Virus record (IMG/VR): IMGVR_UViG_3300025736_000269
Span: 1 to 20,142 of that record
From: a virus
Length of the DNA: 20,142 nt
Strand: one strand, 5' to 3'
The notes under the pieces were generated by a model. It did no database searches and was not told the DNA's origin. It worked only from the letters and a program-made list of their open reading frames with translations. The translations under genes were made by a program, and so were the position numbers. Of the stretch, positions 7,290 to 15,008 are shown piece after piece; the first letter of the stretch is position 1, and each line of letters opens with the position of its first letter.

Positions 7290-7565
7290 CTAGACTTCCA
7301 TGTCCTTAGTCTTCTGGGCCATGGCTTCCAGGGCCGCCCCCATCTCCCCACTGGCGGGGGGCGTCGTGTCCGCCGCAGCTGCCGCCGCTTCGGCTGCCGC
7401 AGCTGCCGCCGCCACCGCTTCGGCATCGTCACCACCTTCCCCGTCGTCAGCGGCTTCGGCTTCCCCGGTGATCAGGGTTTCCACGTCCGCCAGTGACTGG
7501 GTCAGCTTGTCCTTCAGGGCTTCCAGCACTTCCATGTTTTTCTTGCTGATACTTGCACCCGCCAT
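7290..7565 (-). CDS. Nested in-frame scaffold protein (internal start within the protease gene)
   Basis: An ATG at 7565 opens the same frame at MAGASISKKNMEVLEALK, giving a 91-residue protein. It is preceded by GGAGG, 8 bases upstream, one of the best SDs in the window, although it lies inside the protease gene. The product is a helix followed by an acidic and alanine-rich tail (about 20 Ala around AEAVAAAAAAAEAAAAAA), consistent with an assembly scaffold. Phage lambda makes its scaffold Nu3 in the same way, from an internal in-frame start in protease gene C. Sequence shows the start and SD; its use is inference. Confidence 0.6.
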   Translation of the reverse strand: MAGASISKKNMEVLEALKDKLTQSLADVETLITGEAEAADDGEGGDDAEAVAAAAAAAEAAAAAADTTPPASGEMGAALEAMAQKTKDMEV

Positions 7566-8207
7566 GGTCGTTTCCTCCATTTCCTTTTTTCGTTTTTCGC
7601 GCCATGCGCGAATGTCCACGGGGGCCATTCCCCCGCTGTCAGTTTTTTCCAGTGGGATCCCCTTGACGCCGTCGATCCTGGCCGCTGGGTTCGCCGCGAA
7701 TGTCACCGGGCTAATTTCCGACAGGTCCAGTTCGGTCAGATTGATGACCGGCCAACCATGTTGGGTCTGCAAGTCCTTATCCTCGTTCCAGCCTTTCACA
7801 TCATAGCCGATTGACATTTGGTCAATCACGCCATCGTCCGCCAGCTGTAAGCATTCCAGGCCCTTGGGGGTCCGCGAAATTTTAGCTTCAAAATAAAGCC
7901 CATAGTCGTCTTCCTTGAGTACCGTACACAGCCCGATGGGCTGGTAGTGGTCGTGCTGATAAAGGACTTTCACCTTCGGGGCGGCCCCTTCCACGGCCAG
8001 CTGGGCCGCGAATGCTCCCTTTTTCACCACTTCGCCCTGCAGGTCCACCACGTCGAACACGGACGCATAGCCGGTTATAATGGATTTCTCCATATCGACT
8101 TTGGCCCCGGTGATCGGGTAAGCCTTGACCCGCCTGGTGGCCCCGCCTTTCCCCAGGGACGTCCCGCCTGGGGTGGGAGTGTAACCGGTCTTTCGCTTGG
8201 TCGTCAT
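7290..8207 (-). CDS. HK97-type prohead protease with C-terminal scaffold domain
   Basis: A 305-residue protein. The frame opens with a GTG at 8222, but ATG 8207 is preferred because AAAGG lies 7 bases upstream. Residues about 30-185 are a prohead serine protease (peptidase S78-like): GYASVFDVVDLQGEVVKKGAF, the catalytic His in LYQHDHYQPIG (85 or 87), Ser132 in QMSIGYD, and an acidic residue in DLSEISPV (E164), then NPAARI. Residues from about 205 to the end are a charged helix (KKNMEVLEALKDKLTQSLAD) and an alanine run that look like a scaffolding protein. It would cleave the capsid delta domain, and itself, during maturation. An internal start with a strong SD (7565) could also make the scaffold alone. 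Confidence 0.85.
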   Translation of the reverse strand: MTTKRKTGYTPTPGGTSLGKGGATRRVKAYPITGAKVDMEKSIITGYASVFDVVDLQGEVVKKGAFAAQLAVEGAAPKVKVLYQHDHYQPIGLCTVLKEDDYGLYFEAKISRTPKGLECLQLADDGVIDQMSIGYDVKGWNEDKDLQTQHGWPVINLTELDLSEISPVTFAANPAARIDGVKGIPLEKTDSGGMAPVDIRAWREKRKKEMEETTMAGASISKKNMEVLEALKDKLTQSLADVETLITGEAEAADDGEGGDDAEAVAAAAAAAEAAAAAADTTPPASGEMGAALEAMAQKTKDMEV

Positions 8208-8278
8208 ATTCAAGCCTTTCACCTATAGGGTAGGGTGTCCGCCCTGCCCGTGTCAATTTGGGGCCGTCCCGGCCAGCC

Positions 8279-9409
8279 CTATCTGGTAACAAAGATCATA
8301 GTACAGCGGCAATTCTGGTGAACCGGTGGTGTCCTAGCCAGCTCCCCGCCCACCTTGTCGTCAAAATCGTCCCCCAATTGTACGGCCTTCCCGTTCAAGG
8401 GTCGGCATCGATCACATACCAACTCATCTTCAGCGGTCAACCAGGTTTTTTCGACGTGTTTGTCAAGTCCGCCCTCGGTCTTGGCGGTCTGGACCATGGA
8501 CAAGGACCCCACATTGAAGGCCCTGGCCATCTCTGTCCTGGCTATGGTTTCAGACCTGCGCTTCCGAAGAGTCCGAATGTAGCGGGCCACCTGGGCTTCG
8601 GCCCGTTTGCCACCCACCTGTGATTCCAGGGCCGCCTGGAGCTTCCAAGCCGCCGCCTGGTCCCTACCTGTCAAGCCCACGGCTGACCGGATCCGCCTGG
8701 CCGCCGTCCGTGGGTTCACTGGATTCTCCACAGTGAAGTGACGGATCCCAGCTTCGATGCTAGCGAATTCAGCATTAGCCAGCTGGCCGGATAGGGTGGC
8801 CGCCTGGGTCGTCACCGCTTCCCCTATGGCCGCTTCAGCCGCCGCATATGGGGACACCACGCCAGCGGCTTCCAAGCCTTCCACCATGGCCCCAGCGCCC
8901 GCGTCCGCCATGACCGCCATCCGTGGTTGTATGTCGTCACGGATGGCTTCCAGTTCGTCAGTGATCTTTCCCAGGACAGACTGGTCCAGGACCCCAGCTT
9001 CCACCTGGTCCTTAAGGACCCCTTCCTTCAGTCCGGCCTGCAGGTCCGCCCACATGCGGTTTAGCCTGGCCCGCGTGGCCCCCTCTGTCTGGGACATAGC
9101 TGACCGAAGCCTGGCTTCCACTTCCACGCCGTTCAGCCGCCTGGCCCCTTTGGCCTTTAAAGCCAGGATCCAGGCCGTCCGCAAGGGTATGAATCCCTGA
9201 AGCTGGACAGGCGTCTGGGCCTGTTTGATCAGGGCCGCCTGACCCATGGCCTGGTTGACAACGGTCCACGCCGTCTTACTAGCCAGGCCATTCCTGGGCG
9301 TGTCATCCAGATCTAGGTGGCGCTTCCATGTGTCATTCCAGGCACGAAGCCATACCGTTTGGAATTTGACGTCCAGGACCCTGACAGAACTGGGAAGGGT
9401 GAAGGCCAT
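8279..9409 (-). CDS. Mu F-like minor head (head morphogenesis) protein
   Basis: A 376-residue protein with the C-terminal Mu gpF / SPP1 gp7 domain: RSETIARTEMARAFNVGS, then TWLTAEDELVCDRCRPLNGK, and an ending PPVHQNCRCTM. The residues C332, C335, H364, C367 and C369 form the likely metal-binding set typical of the family. The N-terminal two thirds are alanine-rich and helical, with repeated charged helices. These proteins bind the portal and enter the head in a few copies; some carry toxin or enzyme domains at the C-terminus, but none is present here. It starts three bases after the portal stop with only a weak SD, suggesting translational coupling. Confidence 0.85.
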   Translation of the reverse strand: MAFTLPSSVRVLDVKFQTVWLRAWNDTWKRHLDLDDTPRNGLASKTAWTVVNQAMGQAALIKQAQTPVQLQGFIPLRTAWILALKAKGARRLNGVEVEARLRSAMSQTEGATRARLNRMWADLQAGLKEGVLKDQVEAGVLDQSVLGKITDELEAIRDDIQPRMAVMADAGAGAMVEGLEAAGVVSPYAAAEAAIGEAVTTQAATLSGQLANAEFASIEAGIRHFTVENPVNPRTAARRIRSAVGLTGRDQAAAWKLQAALESQVGGKRAEAQVARYIRTLRKRRSETIARTEMARAFNVGSLSMVQTAKTEGGLDKHVEKTWLTAEDELVCDRCRPLNGKAVQLGDDFDDKVGGELARTPPVHQNCRCTMIFVTR

Positions 9410-9412
9410 GGG

Positions 9413-10822
9413 TTATTCGGATCCGGTGGTGGGACCAGTGATCCCCGCCGCCGCCGCCAGCAAGGGGTCAGTTTCATCCCCTTCCACCTCGGTCAGGGGC
9501 GTCAAGCCACCGGGAATGAATCCCACGTCGCCACCGCTGATCCGGGGAAGGTTCAAGAACAAGGCGTCATTGATAGCGTTGAACGGGACCCCCATATTGA
9601 ACAGGGTCAGGGCCGTCCCTACTCGCTCAATAACCACCTGGGAAAGGGCCTGGATCCCGGCTGTCTTATAGTCAATGACCAGGTTTCCCCCGAAGTCCGG
9701 GGAAAGGCTGTCAGTCCAAGCCCGCTTCATCAGGTCCGCCCGTGGCAATACAGTGTTGGTCCAGAATGACTTATAGGCTTCGGACATATTGTTATAAGTG
9801 GACGCATCCTGGATCCCGACAATCTGGGGCGGGACACCGAAGATGGCGCATATTTCTTCACGGGTCATCTTGCGGCCATTGATGAAATCCATATCCACAG
9901 GACTGATCGTCAGCGGGGTGAACGTGGCATCATCCCCAACCACGAACGGCACGCGGGCATTAGAGGCCCCCATGTGTTGGTCCTCCATGTTGCGAGTGGC
10001 TTCGGTCCACGCCTTATCGTCCAACTTGCGCTTGAAGGATAGGATCCCGTCAGACACGGCCCGGTTTTCCATGCTGTTCCGGTTCCATTCCGCCGCCGCC
10101 ACATCTGTCTCGATACAAGCCGCCGCAGCCCGCATGGGTGAAAGTCCCCAGTAAAGATTCGCAGGGTCGGTCAGCCGAATGTGGATAATGTCACCAGGCG
10201 GGAAGGATTTGACCGCAGACTGGGACCTGTAGGCGTCCACCACTCGATACTCCACAACCAGCTTCGTGACGGGATCGATCACGGGTTCCAGGACGTCGGG
10301 GTTGATCGGCCACAAACAAATCACTTGCCCGAAATCGTCCCGCTGTTTCAGGGTCATCCCATTCCCAGCAAGGTCCAGGTGCATACATTCACGTTCGTTC
10401 AGTTCCTGGCTGGTCATCCATGCCGACGGCTGGCGAATCAGGGTGGTCAACGGGTGGTTTTCCAGCTCCACCTGTTTGCCCGTCACGGGGTCCCGATAGT
10501 AGACACCCCATTCCAGGGACCCGATAGCCCCGGCGATTTTTTTGACACAAGCGTAAACCCAAGTGGAAGACTCCAAGCCGTCTTCGATCCCCTCGGCGGC
10601 TGTCCACGACTTGGCGAACGTCCGCCCGCCTCCCGTCTGATCTGACCAGTCGGGGACGATCACAGACGTGGCCCCAGCGCCCAACACCTGGGCCGCGTCC
10701 TTTAGCGCCTGGCTTACCAGGCTGACCCGCTGGACGGCCCCCTTGACCAATGTCTGGGGCCACCACTTCCGTGGGGTGGGGCGGTGTTTGTTCGCCCGCT
10801 CGTTCGTGTTCGGCTTCGGCAT
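9413..10822 (-). CDS. Portal protein, HK97 family
   Basis: A 469-residue portal protein. It has the family's WVYACVKKIAGAIGSLEWGVY helix near residue 90, PLTTLIRQPSAWMTSQEL, an FPPGDIIHIRL strand, and the stem/clip signature ICAIFGVPPQIVGIQDASTYNNMSEA followed by a long helix (FWTNTVLPRADLMKRAWTDSL). Twelve copies would form the DNA-passage ring at one head vertex, docking the terminase during packaging. The first 40 residues are basic and poorly ordered. The ATG at 10822 follows an AGGA SD 9 bases upstream. It lies between the large terminase and the Mu F-like gene, the standard order. Confidence 0.9.
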   Translation of the reverse strand: MPKPNTNERANKHRPTPRKWWPQTLVKGAVQRVSLVSQALKDAAQVLGAGATSVIVPDWSDQTGGGRTFAKSWTAAEGIEDGLESSTWVYACVKKIAGAIGSLEWGVYYRDPVTGKQVELENHPLTTLIRQPSAWMTSQELNERECMHLDLAGNGMTLKQRDDFGQVICLWPINPDVLEPVIDPVTKLVVEYRVVDAYRSQSAVKSFPPGDIIHIRLTDPANLYWGLSPMRAAAACIETDVAAAEWNRNSMENRAVSDGILSFKRKLDDKAWTEATRNMEDQHMGASNARVPFVVGDDATFTPLTISPVDMDFINGRKMTREEICAIFGVPPQIVGIQDASTYNNMSEAYKSFWTNTVLPRADLMKRAWTDSLSPDFGGNLVIDYKTAGIQALSQVVIERVGTALTLFNMGVPFNAINDALFLNLPRISGGDVGFIPGGLTPLTEVEGDETDPLLAAAAGITGPTTGSE

Positions 10823-10890
10823 GTCAGTTTTTCCTTACTTGTCAAATCTGGACCACGCCCCTATAGGGTATCCCACCAGACCGGCCCCGG

Positions 10891-12417
10891 TCAAAAGCGG
10901 GGCTGTGACTTCCCGCCACGTCCACCACCACCGCCACCACGGCCACGCCCACGACGTCCCACGGGCTTGGATGCGCCGGGGCGTCCCATGTGAAGGGTCT
11001 GGCCTTCCCTGAAATAGCGGTCAGCCTGGGACCAGGTGTCCACTCGGTCATCAAACTTGCCCAGCGGGAAGCCACATAGCTCGTCAAGGAATAATTTGGC
11101 CCAGGGAAAAACGGACTCATTGGGTATTATCAGATTCCCCGCTTCCACCCGCGGCGTGGACAGTTTGGCCCTGGTGATTTTGTCCGTCTTCCCAGGGTCC
11201 ACCAGTTCCAGTCCGTCTATTTCCGTCTTCAGGTGGTCGACCACGTCCGGCCCGCTGGCCTTGTTTTCCACGATCTTCTTATAAGCCGTGGGCCACTTGG
11301 CTGACAGCGTGGCCACAGCCGTGACCATTTCGGTGAACCGCATATGCCTACATACTTCGTCAAGCAAGTGGACCCTGGGGGTCCCAAGTTCGTGGCCATA
11401 GATAGCACCGTGGACCCTGGACGCGGACGCCTTCGTTGATCCCAGGGAAAAGTCCCATGATTCGATCAGGTTCCAGGTGGCCAGGACGTCCGGGGGCGGG
11501 ACCGTATCCCAGCGTTCACGGAACCAGTCCCGCTTGAAGACACCGATCCCCTCGGACGTGGGCGCTTGCTGGAACATGGTATCGAAGGCCACGGTCCCAA
11601 TACCGCCGTCCGGGTTTCGCAAGGCTTCCATTTCAGACCGGGGGTGTAGGTCTTCGCATAGCGCCTGGCCAGCCTGACGGCCCAGCGGGTCGGATCGATC
11701 TTCGGGGGCCAGGCATGGAAGGACTATATGGTCCCACTTGTCGCCACCGCGTTCGCCCAGTAGCCACCCGGTCAAGTCGGATTCGTCCCAGCGGGTCATG
11801 ACCAGGATTATGGATCCGCCTTTTTGAAGCCGGGGGACCACGGTCTTGTCATACCAGTGGCGGATCTTTTCCCGGTATGCCTGGCTGGTGACCTGATCCC
11901 AGTTTTTATAGGGGTCATCGATCACCATTAAGTCCAGGCCCAGGCCGGTCAGGGATCCGTCCACACCCACCGCCACCATTCCGCCATTACGATAAGCAGG
12001 GCCACCAGGGTGGACCAGTTCCCAGTCCTTCCCCCGCTGTTTTGACGGGTGAAGTTTAAAGCCCATTCCTTCAGGGTCAGACCGGACCAGGTCCCTGACG
12101 GCCATGCTGTTCCTGGCTGCAATGTCCTGGATGTAGGATCCCACCCCGACTCTGTAGCTTGGATTCCAGCACAGCAACCAGGCGGGCAACCAGGTCGATA
12201 ACAGCTCGGTCTTTCCGTGTTGGGGCGGGACGTTGACTATGATCCGCGCGCCACCACGGGCCACCTGGGGCTGGATCCGATTGGCCAAGTATGCAAGGTG
12301 GGGGTAGGGCGTCCACCGCTGTCTGGACATCCTGTAAGCAAAGGACACCAGACTGGCCCGCCACGCCTCCTTGTGAAGCTGTAGCGGGTCAGGCTGGCCT
12401 GGTGGGGTGGTCGTCAT
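10891..12417 (-). CDS. terL: Terminase large subunit (packaging ATPase and nuclease)
   Basis: A 508-residue motor protein. The ATPase has a Walker A at residues 64-71 (PPQHGKTE, the shortened form common in phage terminases), a Walker B at 163-169 (LMVIDDP) and a coupling motif LVMTRWDESDLTGWLL. The nuclease domain has the acidic triad candidates D322 in ESWDFSLG, E384 in VENKASG and D456/D457/D460 in KFDDRVD. It translocates DNA into the prohead through the portal and cuts the concatemer. The start ATG overlaps the previous stop as ATGA, showing translational coupling. Residues about 486-502 form an Arg/Gly-rich tail (GRRGRGRGGGGGGRGG), an unusual RGG-like extension that may bind nucleic acid. 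Confidence 0.93.
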   Translation of the reverse strand: MTTTPPGQPDPLQLHKEAWRASLVSFAYRMSRQRWTPYPHLAYLANRIQPQVARGGARIIVNVPPQHGKTELLSTWLPAWLLCWNPSYRVGVGSYIQDIAARNSMAVRDLVRSDPEGMGFKLHPSKQRGKDWELVHPGGPAYRNGGMVAVGVDGSLTGLGLDLMVIDDPYKNWDQVTSQAYREKIRHWYDKTVVPRLQKGGSIILVMTRWDESDLTGWLLGERGGDKWDHIVLPCLAPEDRSDPLGRQAGQALCEDLHPRSEMEALRNPDGGIGTVAFDTMFQQAPTSEGIGVFKRDWFRERWDTVPPPDVLATWNLIESWDFSLGSTKASASRVHGAIYGHELGTPRVHLLDEVCRHMRFTEMVTAVATLSAKWPTAYKKIVENKASGPDVVDHLKTEIDGLELVDPGKTDKITRAKLSTPRVEAGNLIIPNESVFPWAKLFLDELCGFPLGKFDDRVDTWSQADRYFREGQTLHMGRPGASKPVGRRGRGRGGGGGGRGGKSQPRF

Positions 12418-12977
12418 TTAGGCGGGGTGTCAGGTTCGTCTGGATCCATGGCCGCATGATCACCACCCACCACCACTTGGCCGTCAGCGCCCACCATTGC
12501 AACCATGCCCAGCGGGACGTCCATGGCCTTGCTGGTCAGGTAGACCGGCTTGAATTTGTATTCAGCGCAACACTCCGCCATGGACCCATCCGTGGGAACC
12601 GATCCGACAAGCGATACCGGTGGAACCTTCAGGACCACCTGGCCCAGCAAGTCCAGAAGTAAGGGACGGACCAGGGCAGCCAGATCAAGTTCCACAGTCG
12701 ATTCAGTGGGCGGGATCACTAAGGTGACATCTTCGTCACGGGACATATGGGCCGTGGTCACCTTCCCATAGGCCGATTGCTCAGGGGTCTTGATACTGAC
12801 CAGCGCCCGATAATTCACCACCACGGGGTCGGGCTTGGGGCTGGGTCCTGGTGGTTCAAGATTGCCCGCCAGCCGGACAGCGCCACCGGTCAAAATGTCC
12901 AGCTGGCTGTCCAGGTCATCAAGATCGAAGGTGACTTGGTCCCCGTTCATGGATTCTAATGTCAGCGTCCGCCCCAT
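12414..12977 (-). CDS. Unknown protein coupled to the large terminase gene
   Basis: A 187-residue protein that I do not recognise. The chosen ATG at 12977 lies one base past the upstream stop, with a G-rich SD; the frame also extends back to 13040 inside the previous gene. The N-terminal 50 residues (MGRTLTLESMNGDQVTFDLD) look beta-rich with an acidic linker, followed by a proline-rich stretch (EPPGPSPKPDPVVV). The middle holds ELDLAALVRPLLLDLLGQVV, a long hydrophobic helix, and the C-terminus is acidic and proline-rich. Two adjacent cysteines occur in MAECCAEYKF. It ends in an ATGA overlap with terL, so its level is tied to the terminase. A packaging accessory role is possible but unsupported. 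Confidence 0.7.
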   Translation of the reverse strand: MGRTLTLESMNGDQVTFDLDDLDSQLDILTGGAVRLAGNLEPPGPSPKPDPVVVNYRALVSIKTPEQSAYGKVTTAHMSRDEDVTLVIPPTESTVELDLAALVRPLLLDLLGQVVLKVPPVSLVGSVPTDGSMAECCAEYKFKPVYLTSKAMDVPLGMVAMVGADGQVVVGGDHAAMDPDEPDTPPK

Positions 12978-12978
12978 G

Positions 12979-14130
12979 TCAGCCCCCCTTTTCCGTCCCG
13001 GTGGACTCAGTGGCCACCTTCGGGTCAGCGTCCGGGGCATCCTTCACGATCTGGATCATGGGGCCAGTCTTGGGGGTGTCCCCGGCTTCAGCCGGGGGCT
13101 TGGTCATAAGATCCGCCAGCCCCTTCTTGACCCCAGCGTCAACCGCGTCCGCTTCCAGCTTGTCCGCTTCCCGCTCCCTGTACAGGGCTTCACCGTGGTC
13201 AGCCATGTCCTGGGTCTTGACGTTGTGGCGCTTGCACGCTTCGTCCGCCGCAATCCGTAGGCCGTACAAATATTCCAGCTGGTCCACCACCCACTTGCAC
13301 AAGGCCGGGCTCTTGGCCTTGCTGTAGTCCACGCGGGTGATCATGGCGGTCACCTTCTTGGGGGTCATGGTCTTGACGGCGCTGGGCTTCCTGACCAGCT
13401 GGATCAAGTTATTCAAGGAAATGGCGTTGGGCATGTCATCGGGGGCGATTTCGCTGGCCACCCGTTCTTCCAGGTGGGCCAGTTCGGCAACGATGGCCGC
13501 GTAGGTGTCGGACAGGTAGGTCAACGGGGTCATGTCCCCGTCCTTGATTGCGTCGTCAACGAACAGGGGAAGGCCGACGGACGGGGAAAGCTGATCCGTC
13601 AACGTCAGCTTGTCTGCCGTGGTGAACAGCCAGCGCCATAGCGTCCCCATCATGGCGCTATCAAACGGGATCTGTACCGTGGCCTTCAGGCTGTAGGTGT
13701 GGACGCCCTGACGGTCCAGAGTTACTTTGGTCAGGTGGCCGTTGACCCGAAGGACGCCCAGCCGTTCGGATTCCAGGCGGATCATCAAAGCCATCCCAGC
13801 CGCATAGGTCCTGGTGGCCTTCTGATAGCCAGCCGGTTCTGTCAGCCGCAGGAACAGCAACCCTTTGGCGTCCGTGGTCGGGATGTTGAAAACGGCTTCC
13901 AGGATCTTGGCGAATCCGTCGCCGTCCCCACCCTTCTTTGCGGTCAGCTTCGCAACCGCCGCCGCCCCGAAGACTTGGGACTGGTCCCGCTGGCGCTTGG
14001 CGGGCTTGTCGGGGGCCGTGGTTTTCGTGGTTTTCGTGGCCGCCTTCTTGGTCGGCTTCTTGGCGGGGGCCTTCTTGGGATCTGCCTTCCCCTTCGTGGT
14101 CTTCGGTGTGGGCTTCTTGTCGGTGGTCAT
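12979..14130 (-). CDS. Unknown protein with a histone-like lysine-rich N-terminal tail
   Basis: A 383-residue protein of unknown function. The first 46 residues hold 15 Lys and one Arg mixed with Ala, Pro and Thr (DPKKAPAKKPTKKAATK), like the tails of histone H1 or bacterial histone-like proteins, and would bind DNA or RNA non-specifically. The rest is a folded mixed alpha/beta region: a GLLFLRLTEPAGYQKATRTY strand-loop, MALMIRLESERLGVLRVNGH, and long helices (AAIVAELAHLEERVA; LCKWVVDQLEYLYGLRIAADEA). The C-terminal 60 residues are disordered and proline-rich. The start at 14130 has one of the best SDs here (AAGGAGG). It lies between the small-terminase-like gene and terL, so a role in packaging or DNA condensation is possible, by inference only. 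Confidence 0.75.
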   Translation of the reverse strand: MTTDKKPTPKTTKGKADPKKAPAKKPTKKAATKTTKTTAPDKPAKRQRDQSQVFGAAAVAKLTAKKGGDGDGFAKILEAVFNIPTTDAKGLLFLRLTEPAGYQKATRTYAAGMALMIRLESERLGVLRVNGHLTKVTLDRQGVHTYSLKATVQIPFDSAMMGTLWRWLFTTADKLTLTDQLSPSVGLPLFVDDAIKDGDMTPLTYLSDTYAAIVAELAHLEERVASEIAPDDMPNAISLNNLIQLVRKPSAVKTMTPKKVTAMITRVDYSKAKSPALCKWVVDQLEYLYGLRIAADEACKRHNVKTQDMADHGEALYREREADKLEADAVDAGVKKGLADLMTKPPAEAGDTPKTGPMIQIVKDAPDADPKVATESTGTEKGG

Positions 14131-14150
14131 GGATTCCTCCTTATCTGGGG

Positions 14151-14708
14151 TTATTCAACACCCCCGTCTGGGGGTTCAACGGGGGCGGTCCCCGCTTGCT
14201 TCTGACATAGGACAGACAGGGCGTTGACGGCGGACTCGTCCGCCAGCCAGCCAGACAGGTCCAGCCGCCAGTCCGTAGCAATCGCGCCACCACCAGGTCC
14301 CGACAGTTCCACGGCGTGGGGCTGGTCAAGTCCTAGTAGTTTGGCCCGTCGGTCCATGATTTCAAGGACGGTCTTGATAGCCCTTAGCTTGACGGTGGGG
14401 TCCATCTTGCGGCTGGTCACCATGACCGTGGCCGCTTCCAGTAGCTTGTCCAGGCGTATCACTTCCAGCTTGACCGTTTCTTCGGCTGGCTCCATGACCA
14501 GGCGCTGGACGGCCAAGTGGAACAGGGCATAGACTTCTTGCTGGTCGACCCCCAGCGCCTTCGCTATGACGGGGCCGGTCTTCCCCTTGCGCCTTAGCTC
14601 CAACACCTTCCCCGCCATGTCCAGACGGGCCTGGTCAATCTGGGGGTCTGGGCGGTCCACCGTCCCAGCTGGTCCCCGTTGGTCAACTTTGTCTTGTTCG
14701 CTGGCCAT
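14151..14708 (-). CDS. Terminase small subunit-like DNA-binding protein
   Basis: A 185-residue protein. Residues about 25-75 form a helix-turn-helix (KVLELRRKGKTGPVIAKALG, then VDQQEVYALF). After it comes EVIRLDKLLEAATVMVTSRK and KLRAIKTVLEIMDRRAKLLGL, a pattern common in small terminases and related phage proteins (helical oligomerisation region ending in RRAKLLGLD). Small terminases recognise the packaging site and feed DNA to the large subunit. The start at 14708 (MASEQDK) is preferred to 14729 because GGAG lies 8 bases upstream and the earlier start has no SD. It is separated from terL by two unknown genes, which is less usual; assignment is good but not certain. Confidence 0.7.
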   Translation of the reverse strand: MASEQDKVDQRGPAGTVDRPDPQIDQARLDMAGKVLELRRKGKTGPVIAKALGVDQQEVYALFHLAVQRLVMEPAEETVKLEVIRLDKLLEAATVMVTSRKMDPTVKLRAIKTVLEIMDRRAKLLGLDQPHAVELSGPGGGAIATDWRLDLSGWLADESAVNALSVLCQKQAGTAPVEPPDGGVE

Positions 14709-15008
14709 CGTTCCGGCTCCATTGATCAAAGGAAGGTGGGGCCGCCCGCCGTGTTATAGGACCATGCCCAATGGTCCCAGACGGACGGCCCCGGACAAGG
14801 AGTTGTCCATGACCTGGCTTAATGGTAGCCCGACAGATGGCCAAAAGTCCATTGCTGGGTCCGGGGCCTGGACCCCAGACGCGAAAAGCCCCCCGTGGTT
14901 TTGTAGTCCGGCGGAGGGCTTTTCTAAACGTTTTCTTGCCACGCCAGAATCGGCTGACAGGTCCAGCCTGACCCAAGGGGGCCGGTCGTGTCAAGCGGTA
15001 TCGGGGTC
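14709..15008 (-). other. 300-bp gene-free region ahead of the packaging genes
   Basis: I see no credible gene here. It holds an inverted-repeat terminator (14883-14924) and two small hairpins: GGACCAT/ATGGTCC (14759-14777) and GGACAA/TTGTCC (about 14793-14808). A TATAAC hexamer reads leftward at 14758-14753, just after the first hairpin, but no good -35 lies at the right distance, so a promoter is only possible. The layout (terminator, then hairpins, then the terminase genes) suggests a transcription unit boundary or the packaging recognition site; both are inference. Confidence 0.55.
14883..14924 (-). terminator. Bidirectional-type terminator hairpin
   Basis: On the minus strand GAAAAGCCCTCCG pairs with CGGGGGGCTTTTC (13 bp with one G-U pair) around a 16-base loop. 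The A-rich and T-rich feet make it able to act in either direction, although the T-run is only four bases. It lies 85 bases past the stop of the unknown gene at 15009 and so probably ends that transcript. Confidence 0.75.

Noticed and set aside
14683-14994. Minus-strand open frame of 103 codons in the spacer
   Set aside because: It runs through the terminator hairpin and into the small terminase gene; basic, non-protein-like composition.
14960-15000. Leftward TTGACA at about 14990 as a -35 promoter box
   Set aside because: No acceptable -10 hexamer lies 16-18 bases downstream.
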